Source of the DNA: Lachnospiraceae bacterium
Lineage (GTDB): Bacteria > Bacillota > Clostridia > Lachnospirales > Lachnospiraceae
Direction: 5' to 3'
DNA length: 36,561 nt
NCBI GenBank assembly: GCA_017520155.1
Contig: JAFXGR010000036.1
Span: forward strand, 1-36,561
Shown here: piece after piece, positions 24,339 through 32,945 of the stretch
Layout: each line of letters begins with the position of its first letter
Numbering within the stretch: position 1 is the stretch's first letter
Notes under the pieces: model-generated
Told to the model about the DNA's origin: nothing
What the model saw: the letters and a program-made list of their open reading frames with translations, nothing else
The model's database searches: none
Made by a program: the position numbers and the translations under genes

Positions 24339-24943
24339 TGAAGGTAATTGGAATCACCGGCGGAGTAGGTGCAGGTAAGACAAAAATTCTTGAATATTTG
24401 CAGGAAAATACAGATTGTGAAATTATCATAGCAGATCAGGTGGCAAACCGGGTAAAGGAACCGGGACAGCCTTGCTACGATTCTATAGTAGAACTTTTAG
24501 GTAAGGATATTTTAGGGGATGACGGTTTCATTGACAAACTAAAGATGGCGGCTCGGATTTTTCAGGATAAAAGTTTACTGGAAAAAGTAAATGAGCTTGT
24601 TCATCCCGCAGTAAAGGACTTTATTCTTCAGGGGATTGAAGAGGCAAGAAAAGAAAACAGACTAAAGGTAATCTTTTTAGAGGCAGCTCTTTTAATTGAG
24701 GCAGGCTATTTGCCCTATTTGGATGAGCTTTGGTATATTTATGTTGAGAAGGAAGAGAGAATCCGACGATTGGAAAAGGGAAGAAACTATTCCAGGGAAA
24801 AGTCGGAGCAGATTATTGGCTGTCAGCTTTCAGAGGAAGAATTCAGAAAAAAAGCAGATGTGGTCATTGACAACAGCGGTGCCTTTGCCCATACCATGAT
24901 ACAGCTGGAAAAACAGTGCAGAATAAGAGAAATTTGGCACTAA
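24338..24943 (+). CDS. coaE: Dephospho-CoA kinase
   Basis: The 201-residue kinase phosphorylates dephospho-CoA at the 3' ribose hydroxyl, the last step of coenzyme A synthesis. The P-loop is GITGGVGAGKTKIL (residues 5-18). CEIIIADQVANRV matches the substrate-binding DAD-like region, and ELVHPAVKDFI and IFLEAALLIEAGY are family motifs. LIEAGY (86 residues from the C-terminus) replaces the more common LFEAGL form conservatively. The ATG overlaps the polA stop by one base, a common polA-coaE arrangement. The lid region RRLEKGRNYSREKSEQII is present, so the enzyme looks intact. Confidence 0.93.
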   Translation: MKVIGITGGVGAGKTKILEYLQENTDCEIIIADQVANRVKEPGQPCYDSIVELLGKDILGDDGFIDKLKMAARIFQDKSLLEKVNELVHPAVKDFILQGIEEARKENRLKVIFLEAALLIEAGYLPYLDELWYIYVEKEERIRRLEKGRNYSREKSEQIIGCQLSEEEFRKKADVVIDNSGAFAHTMIQLEKQCRIREIWH

Positions 24944-24960
24944 GATAGGGAGGAAACAGA

Positions 24961-27081
24961 TTGGATACGATAAATTCTATGGAAAATAGTAAAAAGGGCT
25001 ATTCCGGACATTTGGTATTCGGATTGGATATTGGGACACGCAGTATTGTGGGAACAGTGGGCTATAAAGAAGAAGACCGATTTGTTATTGTAGCCCAAAA
25101 GGTGAAAGAACATGAAACAAGAGCCATGCTGGATGGACAGATTCACGATATTGAAAAGGTTGGAGAATCCATTAAAAAGGTAAAGGAAGAGCTGGAGGGT
25201 AAGATTGGCAGAAAGCTTACCGATGTATGTATTGCCGCGGCAGGACGAGTATTGGAAACAGCAAATGCTCATGCAGAGATGGAATTTGATGAAGATCATA
25301 CCGTAACAAAAGAGGACATTTATACCTTAAATTCCTTGGCTGTGGAAAGAGCGTATTCTTCCTTCTTGGAAAGAAATCAGTCAGAACAGAAATTTTATTG
25401 TGTGGGAAATTCTGTGGTAAATTATTATTTAAATGATTTTCAAATGGGGAATTTGGAAAATCATAAGGCAAGAAAAATTGCGGTGGATTTAATTGCTACA
25501 TTTTTACCGGATGAGGTGGTCGATGGTTTAAATAAGGCTGTGGAATTGGCTAATCTTCAGGTGGTTAATATGACCTTGGAGCCTATTGCTGCCATTCAGG
25601 TAGCAATTCCAGAGAGGTTTAGGCTTCTTAATATTGCTCTTGTAGATGTGGGGGCAGGTACCAGTGATATTTCCATTACAAAGGATGGAAGTATTATTGC
25701 CTACGGCATGATTCCCACTGCCGGAGACAGTCTGACAGAAGCCATTGCCATGCACTGTCTGACAGATTTTTACGAGGCAGACAAAATGAAACAAAATTCT
25801 ACTCGTTCCGATATTGTAAGCTATGAAGATATTATGGGAATTCAGCAGACCATTACCGCTAAAGAAATTGATGAAATTATGGAACCGGTTTTGGAGGACA
25901 TGACCACAAAGGTTGCAGATAAGATCAAAGAGCTTAACGGAAATAAGTCTGTAAGTGCTGTTTTTGTGGTAGGCGGAGGAGGAAAGGTAAATCATTATAC
26001 TGCCAAAATCTCTGAAAAATTAGGAATTCAGGCTGAACGTGTTGCCCTAAGAGGAAAAGAGGTTATGCAAAAAATTGAGTTTCCTGACAGTGAAATTGAA
26101 AAGGATTCTCTGCTGGTAACTCCTATTGGTATTTGTTTAAATTTTTACGAAAACAATAATAATTTTATTTATGTATCTTTTAATGGAGAAAAAATAAAAT
26201 TATATGATAATAAACATCTCACAGTAACGGATGCCGCTATTGCGGCTAATTTCCCCAATGACGGATTTTTCCCTAAACGAGGAAAGGAATTAAACTTTAC
26301 CGTAGACGGAGTAAAGAGAATTGTTCGGGGAGAAGTAGGAGAAGGTGCAGTAATTACCGTAAATGGTAAATCTGCCAATATCCATACAAAAATTAATAAG
26401 GATGATATTATCCTGGTGGAGGAATCTACAGCAGGAGAGCCTGCAAGAATGGAAATTAATATGCTTGCAGAAAGCAAAGGTGACCTGGTAGTGGAAATTA
26501 ATAAAAAACAGGTACATCTTCCTAAGTTTCCTTCAGTAAACGGTAAACTGGAATCAGAATTTTACGAAATCAAGGATCAGGATGTTATTGAATTTTTGAA
26601 GTATTATACTGTGGAGCAGATTCTTCAGTTTATGGACGTATCCTTAGATACTTATAATACGTATTATGTAAATAACCAAAGGGCAGCTTTAGATACCAAA
26701 GTTTATGAAAACTTCAGTGTTTCCATAGAAAAAGTAGGTTACTGTGATTTAGAGGAAGAGGAGCCTAAGGAAAAGACAGAAGTAAAAGAACAAGAGGCTA
26801 AAGAGGAAGCTTCCCTTGAACCACCGAAAAAAAAGGAGGAAGAAAATAAGTCTGAAACAGCGCAAATTGTGGTAATGGCCAATAAAAAGCCTGTAGTAAT
26901 GAGGGGAAAAAGCAAATATGTTTTTGTGGATATTTTTGATTACATAGAATTTGATTTATCCAAGCCTCAGGGGGCTATAGTCACCAATTTAAACGGTGCA
27001 CCGGCACAGTTTATGGAGGAGCTTCATGACGGAGATGTGCTGGAAATCTATTGGAAATCAATTTTAGAAGGAGAAAGATAA
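24961..27081 (+). CDS. FtsA-like actin homologue with beta-grasp-like tail repeats
   Basis: This 706-residue cytoplasmic protein starts at TTG 24961, correctly placed behind GGGAGG at 24948-24953. Residues 17-395 form an FtsA/PilM-type actin-like ATPase: phosphate-1 loop VFGLDIGTRSIVGTV, an inserted SHS2-like subdomain (about 85-190), phosphate-2 DVGAGTSDISI (229-239) and adenosine motif VFVVGGGGKV (334-343). FtsA proteins are usually about 420 residues. Here a further 300 residues contain repeated segments of the type xxNGKxA...I..DDIIxV: VNGKSANIHTKINKDDIILV (467-486), VNGKLESEFYEIKDQDVIEF (526-545) and LNGAPAQFMEELHDGDVLEI (677-696). They suggest beta-grasp modules. A Glu/Lys-rich linker (597-632) precedes the last one. 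The membrane-targeting helix normal at the FtsA C-terminus is not evident. The role, perhaps in division or envelope assembly, is unproven. Confidence 0.85.
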   Translation: MDTINSMENSKKGYSGHLVFGLDIGTRSIVGTVGYKEEDRFVIVAQKVKEHETRAMLDGQIHDIEKVGESIKKVKEELEGKIGRKLTDVCIAAAGRVLETANAHAEMEFDEDHTVTKEDIYTLNSLAVERAYSSFLERNQSEQKFYCVGNSVVNYYLNDFQMGNLENHKARKIAVDLIATFLPDEVVDGLNKAVELANLQVVNMTLEPIAAIQVAIPERFRLLNIALVDVGAGTSDISITKDGSIIAYGMIPTAGDSLTEAIAMHCLTDFYEADKMKQNSTRSDIVSYEDIMGIQQTITAKEIDEIMEPVLEDMTTKVADKIKELNGNKSVSAVFVVGGGGKVNHYTAKISEKLGIQAERVALRGKEVMQKIEFPDSEIEKDSLLVTPIGICLNFYENNNNFIYVSFNGEKIKLYDNKHLTVTDAAIAANFPNDGFFPKRGKELNFTVDGVKRIVRGEVGEGAVITVNGKSANIHTKINKDDIILVEESTAGEPARMEINMLAESKGDLVVEINKKQVHLPKFPSVNGKLESEFYEIKDQDVIEFLKYYTVEQILQFMDVSLDTYNTYYVNNQRAALDTKVYENFSVSIEKVGYCDLEEEEPKEKTEVKEQEAKEEASLEPPKKKEEENKSETAQIVVMANKKPVVMRGKSKYVFVDIFDYIEFDLSKPQGAIVTNLNGAPAQFMEELHDGDVLEIYWKSILEGER

Positions 27082-27088
27082 GAAGTTT

Positions 27089-27889
27089 ATGGAAATGTGC
27101 AGTATAGCCAGTGGAAGCAGTGGTAATTGTATTTACGTTGGTTCCGGAGCAACACATTTATTAGTGGATATTGGAATTAGTGGAAAGAAGGCAGAAAGCG
27201 GATTAAATACCTTAGGCTTAAGCTGCAGGGATATTGACGGAATCATGATTACTCATGAGCATTCCGATCATATTTGCGGACTTGGTGTTTTAAGTAGAAA
27301 ATACCATATTCCTATTTATGCAACAGAGAAAACAATAGCAGCCATTGAAAGAATTTCTTCTTTGGGAAAAATTGAAAAAGAGCTTTTCGTTCCTATTAAG
27401 GCAGATAAAAGTTTTCAAATTAAGGAAATTACCGTTAATCCTATGAAAATATCCCATGATGCGGCAGATCCTGTGGCCTATCGGTTTAAGTATGGAAAAA
27501 AGAAGGTAGCGGTAGCCACGGATATGGGAACCTATAATGATTATACCATTGAATGTTTAAAGGGAATGGATGCCTTATTGCTGGAGGCAAATCATGATGT
27601 AAATATGGTGCAGGTTGGCCCTTATCCCTATCCCTTGAAGCAAAGAATTTTAGGGGACAGAGGACACTTATCCAATGAGTTGTCAGGAAGACTTTTAGGA
27701 CTTTTGGCACATGATAAGCTTCAGGCAGTGATGCTTGGACATCTCAGCAAAGAAAATAATATGCCGGAGCTGGCTTACCAGACCGTGAGGGTAGAATTAA
27801 CTATGGGAATGAATGCCTATAAAGGGAACGAATTCCCTATTATGGTAGCTAATCGAGATGGAGTATCCCCTATGATTCATATTGCATAA
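27089..27889 (+). CDS. Metallo-beta-lactamase-fold hydrolase, YycJ/WalJ type
   Basis: The 266-residue cytoplasmic protein opens with MEMCSIASGSSGNCIYVGSG, a hallmark of the YycJ group. The metal motif THEHSDH (residues 55-61) supplies His56, His58, Asp60 and His61, with further ligands in MKISHDAADPVAY, VATDMGTY and MLGHLSKENN. These proteins act as 5'-3' exonucleases or nuclease-like regulators in Firmicutes and often sit beside the walRK genes, which are absent here. It follows the FtsA-like gene by 7 bases, so the two are co-transcribed. The start ATG 27089 uses a purine-rich site inside the preceding gene's end. Confidence 0.88.
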   Translation: MEMCSIASGSSGNCIYVGSGATHLLVDIGISGKKAESGLNTLGLSCRDIDGIMITHEHSDHICGLGVLSRKYHIPIYATEKTIAAIERISSLGKIEKELFVPIKADKSFQIKEITVNPMKISHDAADPVAYRFKYGKKKVAVATDMGTYNDYTIECLKGMDALLLEANHDVNMVQVGPYPYPLKQRILGDRGHLSNELSGRLLGLLAHDKLQAVMLGHLSKENNMPELAYQTVRVELTMGMNAYKGNEFPIMVANRDGVSPMIHIA

Positions 27890-27954
27890 ATAATAGTACC
27901 AGAAAGCGATAAGGCTGAGCAGTTTCAAATAAAAAGTTAAAGTGGAGGCTAAAT

Positions 27955-28227
27955 ATGAAAAAAACAATTATTACAGTAGTAGGAAAAGATACCGTGGGAA
28001 TTATTGCTAAGGTTTGTACTTACCTGGCAGACCATAAGATTAATATCTTAGATATTTCCCAGACTATCGTTCAGGGATATTTTAATATGATGATGATTGT
28101 TGACAGAACAGAGAGTGAAAAGCATTTTAAGGAAACAGCAGAGGACTTGGAAAAATTAGGAGAAGATATTGGTGTAATTATTAAATGTCAAAGAGAAGAC
28201 ATTTTTAACAGTATGCACAGAATATAA
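27955..28227 (+). CDS. ACT-domain protein (UPF0237)
   Basis: The 90-residue protein is a single ACT domain: KKTIITVVGKDTVGIIAKVC starts the first strand-helix unit and INILDISQTIVQGYFNMMMI is the following strand pair. ACT domains bind small ligands, often amino acids. The pairing with a DUF711/UPF0210 gene 21 bases downstream is conserved in many Firmicutes and implies that the two work together, perhaps as sensor and enzyme. GGAGG precedes ATG 27955. The ligand is unknown. Confidence 0.9.
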   Translation: MKKTIITVVGKDTVGIIAKVCTYLADHKINILDISQTIVQGYFNMMMIVDRTESEKHFKETAEDLEKLGEDIGVIIKCQREDIFNSMHRI

Positions 28228-28248
28228 GGAAAAGAGGTCACAGTCATT

Positions 28249-29613
28249 ATGTTAAATATCTGGGAAGTAGCCGAAACAAATAAGATGATTGAAAAAGAAA
28301 ATCTGGATGTAAGAACCATTACTTTGGGAATCAGTCTGTTAGACTGTATTGATTCAGATTTAAAATTATTAAATGAAAAAATATACCATAAAATTTATAA
28401 TGCTGCAAAAAATCTTGTTGCCATTGGAGATGATATTGCAGCAGAGTTTGGAATTCCTATTGTAAATAAAAGAATTGCGGTAACCCCCATTGCCTTAATC
28501 GGAGGATCAGCCTGCAAAACTATTGATGATTATGTGGGAATTGCCAATACCTTGGATAAGGTGGCAAAAGAAGTGGGAGTAAACTTTATTGGAGGATATT
28601 CCGCCCTTGTTTCTAAAGGAATGACAAAGGCAGATGAGCTTTTAATTCGTTCCATTCCCAAGGCATTAGCCAATACGGAAAGGGTATGCAGCTCCATTAA
28701 TCTTGGTTCTACCAAAACGGGGATCAACATGGATGCCGTAAGATTAATGGGAGATATTGTGAAAGAAACAGCAGAATATACTAAGGATAATGATTCCTTG
28801 GGCTGTGCCAAGCTGGTGGTATTTTGTAATGCTCCCGATGATAATCCCTTTATGGCAGGAGCCTTCCATGGAGTAACAGAACAGGATTTTGTTATTAATG
28901 TGGGGGTAAGCGGTCCGGGAGTAGTAAAAACTGCTCTGGAAAAGGTTCGTGGAGAAAGCTTTGAAGTCTTATGTGAAACCATAAAGAAAACAGCTTTCAA
29001 AGTAACCCGTGTAGGTCAGCTGGTGGCCAAAGAAGCTTCGAAACGAATGGGTATTCCCTTTGGAATTGTAGATTTATCACTGGCCCCTACACCGGCCATC
29101 GGAGATTCCGTAGCAGATATCTTATGTGAAATGGGTCTGGAATATGCAGGAGCACCGGGGACAACGGCAGCCCTTGCTTTATTAAATGATCAGGTAAAAA
29201 AGGGAGGAGTTATGGCTTCCTCTTATGTGGGAGGACTTAGCGGTGCCTTTATTCCCGTAAGTGAGGATCAGGGAATGATTAATGCCGTTGTAGCAGGTGC
29301 TTTAACTTTGGAAAAATTAGAGGCGATGACCTGTGTTTGCTCAGTGGGACTTGATATGATTGCTATTCCCGGAGATACTAAGGCCACCACCATTGCAGGG
29401 ATTATTGCCGATGAGCTTGCCATTGGTATGATTAACCAGAAAACCACTGCAGTAAGAATTATTCCTGTTATAGGAAAGAAGGTGGGAGAAACAGTTACCT
29501 TTGGAGGATTGCTTGGTTATGCTCCGGTTATGCCGGTAAATACCTTCTCCTGTGATGCTTTTGTTAACCGGGGAGGAAGAATTCCGGCACCTATTCATAG
29601 TTTTAAAAATTAG
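28249..29613 (+). CDS. UPF0210/DUF711 (PFL-like) family protein
   Basis: The 454-residue soluble protein belongs to the conserved DUF711 family, distantly related in fold to pyruvate formate-lyase. Recognisable segments include [16 protein letters not shown] near the N-terminus, [79 protein letters not shown] and [18 protein letters not shown]. There is no evident PFL glycyl-radical motif at the C-terminus, so radical chemistry is not implied. It is co-transcribed with the upstream ACT protein. No biochemical activity can be assigned. Confidence 0.9.
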   Translation: MLNIWEVAETNKMIEKENLDVRTITLGISLLDCIDSDLKLLNEKIYHKIYNAAKNLVAIGDDIAAEFGIPIVNKRIAVTPIALIGGSACKTIDDYVGIANTLDKVAKEVGVNFIGGYSALVSKGMTKADELLIRSIPKALANTERVCSSINLGSTKTGINMDAVRLMGDIVKETAEYTKDNDSLGCAKLVVFCNAPDDNPFMAGAFHGVTEQDFVINVGVSGPGVVKTALEKVRGESFEVLCETIKKTAFKVTRVGQLVAKEASKRMGIPFGIVDLSLAPTPAIGDSVADILCEMGLEYAGAPGTTAALALLNDQVKKGGVMASSYVGGLSGAFIPVSEDQGMINAVVAGALTLEKLEAMTCVCSVGLDMIAIPGDTKATTIAGIIADELAIGMINQKTTAVRIIPVIGKKVGETVTFGGLLGYAPVMPVNTFSCDAFVNRGGRIPAPIHSFKN

Positions 29614-29658
29614 TTTCATTATTTGTTATATCACATAAAAAAGAGGGGAGAAAAAGTG

Positions 29659-29961
29659 ATGAGATGTAAAAGAACTCCGATTGAAGCAGATATTTTACCA
29701 TATGAACTGGGAAAAGGAATGGAAGACGGATTTGAATTATGGTCTGATGTTGTGACTAAGGGATGGATTATCACCGACACCTTAATTAAAATAAAACGGG
29801 AGGATGGCTCCATTGTTTGTCCTTATATTACCCATCGAAGAGGAAGAACCTTTATTGGTGAGGGAGATTATATTGTACATGAGGATGACGGTACCAAGCA
29901 TGTGGTTGGGGGAGAAAAGGTATTCAGCCGTTTTGAGAAAATAGAAGAAAAGGAACAGTAG
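29659..29961 (+). CDS. Conserved 100-residue protein of unknown function
   Basis: I start this gene at ATG 29659, behind AGGGGAG; a TTG start at 29623 has no ribosome binding site. The protein reads MRCKRTPIEADILPYELGKG, then a strand-rich centre with DGSIVCPYITHRRGRTFIGE, then GDYIVHEDDGTKHVVGGEKV and FSRFEKIEEKEQ. The GDYIV...K.V.....F...FE pattern resembles small phage-associated proteins with a PGDYII motif, hinting at a shared beta-rich fold, but identity is too low to name it. No signal peptide or membrane segment is seen. It lies 45 bases after the DUF711 gene and 3 bases before the TPR gene, so it is probably part of that transcript. Confidence 0.65.
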   Translation: MRCKRTPIEADILPYELGKGMEDGFELWSDVVTKGWIITDTLIKIKREDGSIVCPYITHRRGRTFIGEGDYIVHEDDGTKHVVGGEKVFSRFEKIEEKEQ

Positions 29962-29964
29962 AGA

Positions 29965-32328
29965 ATGAGAAGTGCAGAAGAAATTCTTCAGGGATTGGAC
30001 AGATTGTTTGAAGAGCATAAAATAGAGGAAGCAGAAGAGTATCTTTTGTCTGCGCTTACAGAGGCAAAGGCGGAAGGTCAGTTTGAAATTATGATTACTC
30101 TGGTTAATGAATTGATCGGTTATTATCGAGATACCAGTCAGTATGAAAAATCACTTTCCTACTGTGAACAAATTCTTCCTTTTATGGAACAGCTGGGATT
30201 GAAGGGAACAATTCATTATGCCACTACTTGCCTTAATGTAACAAATGCTTATCGGGCGGCCGGTAAATGGGAGGAATCTTTGGCGCTGTATAAAGAGATA
30301 TTATCGATATATGACCAAATTCTTCCCCGTGGACATGAGCTGTATGCCAGTTATTATAATAATCTCAGTCTTTTATATCAGGAAATGGGAGAGTTTGAAA
30401 AGGCAGCCCATTGTCTGAAAAAGGCGCTGGAAATAATAGAACCTTACCAAGATATGATTAAAATTGCCACAAGCTGTTCCAATTTGGCAGGTTCCTTATT
30501 AAGAATCGGGGAAATTGAGGAGGCAGAGGAGTATTTACAGCGTTCCTTAACTATTTATCAGGAAGACGGAGAACGAGATTTTCATTATGGCGCTGTTTTA
30601 TCTGCCATGGGGGAGCTTCAGTATTGCAAAAAGAATTATCCTCTTTCTTATGAATATTACGCTAAGGCTTTGGAAGAACTGGAAAAGCATGTGGGAAGAA
30701 CTGAGTATTACGAAAGAACCTTGGAAAATCTTAAACAGGTAGAACAGGCCATGAAAGAAGCCAAGAAAAAGGGAAAAGAAGAAACAGAAAATAAGCTTTA
30801 TGATATTCGTTCCTTTGGTATGGAACAATGTATAGAATTTTATCTTCAATATGGAAAACCAATGCTGGAGAAAAAGTTTCCTTCCTATATAGATAAAATA
30901 GCTGTTGCAGTAGTGGGAGAAGGTTCTCATTGCTTTCAGTATGATGACAGCTTTTCTCTGGACCATGATTTTTATCCCGGTTTTTCTTTATTTGTTACTC
31001 AGGATACTTATGATAAGATCGGCCCTTCTTTGGAGGCTGAATACGCCAGACTGGAACAAAAGCTGATGTTAAATGATAAGGTAATTTCTTCAGTGGCAAA
31101 AGCACGTACCGGTGTTTGCGTTATTGAAGATTTTTATCGAAATATTTTGGGCAATTGTATTATTCCCACAACGGGGAAGGAATGGTTGGAAATAGAGGAG
31201 TCTTCACTTTCGGCTGCAGTAAACGGAATAGTATTGGATGATGCTGAGGGAATTTTTACTTATTATCGAAATAAACTTTTATCTTATTATCCCAAGGAGG
31301 TATGGCATCGTAAGATAGCACAGGAAATGTATCATCTGTCTCAATACGGACAATATAATTACGGCAGAATGCAAAAGCGAAAAGATTTAGTAACCGCCCT
31401 TCAGTGTAGAAGCTTTTTTACAGACAGTGCAATGAAGATGGTTTATTTGTTAAATCGTACCTATACTCCCTATTATAAATGGAGATATAGAGGATTAGAT
31501 GATTTAGATAATTTGGGAATTAGAGAAAAAATCCATGCGTTATCCTATCTTCCGGCTGATGAGTTAGAAGATAATCTGGAGGTAATAGAAAATATTTGCA
31601 TTATTTTCCTACGCCGTATGGAGAAAATGGGTCTTCTTCGAGTAAAAGAGGGGGATACTTATCTTGAACATTATATTCCTCAGATTCTGGGAGACGAAAA
31701 TATACCGTCAGAGAAAAAAGAAGAGTTAGTGGAAAGACTGGTGCTTACGGAATGGAAAGCCTTTGATGAGGTAAGAAATGAAGGGGGAAGAGCAGATTGT
31801 CAGGACGACTGGAACACTTTTTCTTTGATGAGAAAAAGTCAATATCTTACTTGGAGTGAAGATATGCTCCTTAGTTACCTGGAAGATTTTAAAGAAGCCA
31901 ATAACCGAGGATGGAATCTTATTACGGAAAAATACGGCAGAATGATGGAATCTACAGCCAAGGATCGCTTCGAGGCAATGAAGGATCAGTTTCCTGTAAT
32001 TGACAAGGACAAAAAAAGAATTATAGAAGAAATTGTAAATATTCAGGTTGGCTGGATGGAGGAGTTTTCCAAAGAGTATCCTTATATGGCGGGAAACAGC
32101 CGCAGTATTCACACTGAGGAAGATTCCCCTTATAATACCTCTTTTGAAACTTATTTACGGGGAGAGATTTCCACCTATTCAGACAGAACTTTAGACTTAT
32201 ATGGCAGATTTATTGTTTCCTATTTACAGCAGGGAAAAAATCTCACCAAGGATATTATGACAAATACAGCACTTTTATACGGATATAGGGGACTGAAAGA
32301 AGCAGAAGAGATGTTGTCCCGATCTTAA
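29965..32328 (+). CDS. TPR protein fused to a DUF4037 nucleotidyltransferase-like domain
   Basis: This 787-residue soluble protein has two parts. Residues about 1-260 form at least five tetratricopeptide-like helical pairs, for example YYNNLSLLYQEMGEFEKAAH (130-149) and IATSCSNLAGSLLRIGEIEE (167-186). A Lys/Glu linker (262-276) follows. From residue 286 a DUF4037-type domain begins, with IAVAVVGEGSHCFQYDDSFS (312-331) and LDHDFYPGFSLFV. The GxGS...DD...DHD layout matches a minimal nucleotidyltransferase core, so metal-dependent nucleotidyl transfer is possible. Asp327, Asp328, Asp333 and Asp335 are candidates for metal binding. A helical C-terminal half continues to the end. TPR repeats usually mediate protein contacts, so this may modify a bound partner. 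The actual substrate is unknown. Confidence 0.75.
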   Translation: MRSAEEILQGLDRLFEEHKIEEAEEYLLSALTEAKAEGQFEIMITLVNELIGYYRDTSQYEKSLSYCEQILPFMEQLGLKGTIHYATTCLNVTNAYRAAGKWEESLALYKEILSIYDQILPRGHELYASYYNNLSLLYQEMGEFEKAAHCLKKALEIIEPYQDMIKIATSCSNLAGSLLRIGEIEEAEEYLQRSLTIYQEDGERDFHYGAVLSAMGELQYCKKNYPLSYEYYAKALEELEKHVGRTEYYERTLENLKQVEQAMKEAKKKGKEETENKLYDIRSFGMEQCIEFYLQYGKPMLEKKFPSYIDKIAVAVVGEGSHCFQYDDSFSLDHDFYPGFSLFVTQDTYDKIGPSLEAEYARLEQKLMLNDKVISSVAKARTGVCVIEDFYRNILGNCIIPTTGKEWLEIEESSLSAAVNGIVLDDAEGIFTYYRNKLLSYYPKEVWHRKIAQEMYHLSQYGQYNYGRMQKRKDLVTALQCRSFFTDSAMKMVYLLNRTYTPYYKWRYRGLDDLDNLGIREKIHALSYLPADELEDNLEVIENICIIFLRRMEKMGLLRVKEGDTYLEHYIPQILGDENIPSEKKEELVERLVLTEWKAFDEVRNEGGRADCQDDWNTFSLMRKSQYLTWSEDMLLSYLEDFKEANNRGWNLITEKYGRMMESTAKDRFEAMKDQFPVIDKDKKRIIEEIVNIQVGWMEEFSKEYPYMAGNSRSIHTEEDSPYNTSFETYLRGEISTYSDRTLDLYGRFIVSYLQQGKNLTKDIMTNTALLYGYRGLKEAEEMLSRS

Positions 32329-32341
32329 AAGGAGTAATTAT

Positions 32342-32884
32342 ATGGATAGAATATATGAGACAGTAAAAGAAATTACAGAAGAATTAATAGAAAAAGCAAA
32401 ATTGAAAGCCGGTGCTATTGTAGTTGTGGGCTGTTCCACCAGTGAAGTGGTAGGGGATACCATAGGGACAAATTCTGATCCCCAGGTGGCAGAAAAGCTT
32501 TTTAAGGGAATAAAGGAGATATTGGACAGCCACGGTATTTATCTTGCAGCTCAGTGCTGTGAGCATTTAAATCGTGCTATTGTGGTGGAAAGAAAGGCAG
32601 TTCCTTTTGCAGAAGCTGTAAATGCAGTTCCTCAAAAGAAGGCAGGAGGCTCCTTTGCAACAGTGGCTTATGAGCATTTTGAAGATCCCATTGTGGTGGA
32701 AGAGATAAAGGCGGATGCAGGATTGGATATTGGAGGAACTTTAATTGGAATGCATTTAAAAAAGGTGGCAGTGCCTTTGCGCTTATCAAAGAACCATTTA
32801 GGAAATGCAGTCCTTTTAGCAGCCAGAACAAGACCAAAGTTTATTGGAGGCTGCAGAGCTGTATATGATCAGCAGCTATTATAA
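32342..32884 (+). CDS. DUF436/UPF0340 family protein (YwlG-like)
   Basis: The 180-residue protein matches the small, highly conserved UPF0340 family: IVVVGCSTSEVVGDTIGTNS (residues 26-45), GIYLAAQCCEHLNRAIVVER (about 65-84), KADAGLDIGGTLIGMHLKKV and ARTRPKFIGGCRAVYDQQ. Conserved cysteines (GCS, QCCEHLNR, GGCRA) suggest a metal or thiol function, but none has been assigned. It follows the TPR gene by 13 bases with AAAGGAG before ATG 32342, and closes that transcript before the convergent uxa genes. Confidence 0.88.
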   Translation: MDRIYETVKEITEELIEKAKLKAGAIVVVGCSTSEVVGDTIGTNSDPQVAEKLFKGIKEILDSHGIYLAAQCCEHLNRAIVVERKAVPFAEAVNAVPQKKAGGSFATVAYEHFEDPIVVEEIKADAGLDIGGTLIGMHLKKVAVPLRLSKNHLGNAVLLAARTRPKFIGGCRAVYDQQLL

Positions 32885-32910
32885 GAGAATAAACATAATC
32901 ACAAAGAAGA

Positions 32911-32945
32911 AACAAGGAGTTACTGCTAAAGAGTAACTCCTTGTT
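32911..32945 (-). terminator. Hairpin terminator spanning the uxaA stop codon
   Basis: AACAAGGAGTTACT (32911-32924) pairs with AGTAACTCCTTGTT (32932-32945). The loop contains the uxaA TAG stop (32926-32928), so one arm is formed by the last uxaA codons. On the minus strand a T-rich stretch (TTCTTCTTT) follows. It may also stop the convergent DUF436 transcript. Confidence 0.75.

Noticed and set aside
25528..25995. Antisense open frame of 155 codons inside the FtsA-like gene
   Set aside because: It mirrors a strongly conserved gene, has no motif or start signal, and is a frame shadow.
28530..29000. Antisense open frame of 156 codons inside the DUF711 gene
   Set aside because: Same reason: it lies wholly opposite a conserved gene and has a low-complexity Ser/Thr/Pro-rich product.
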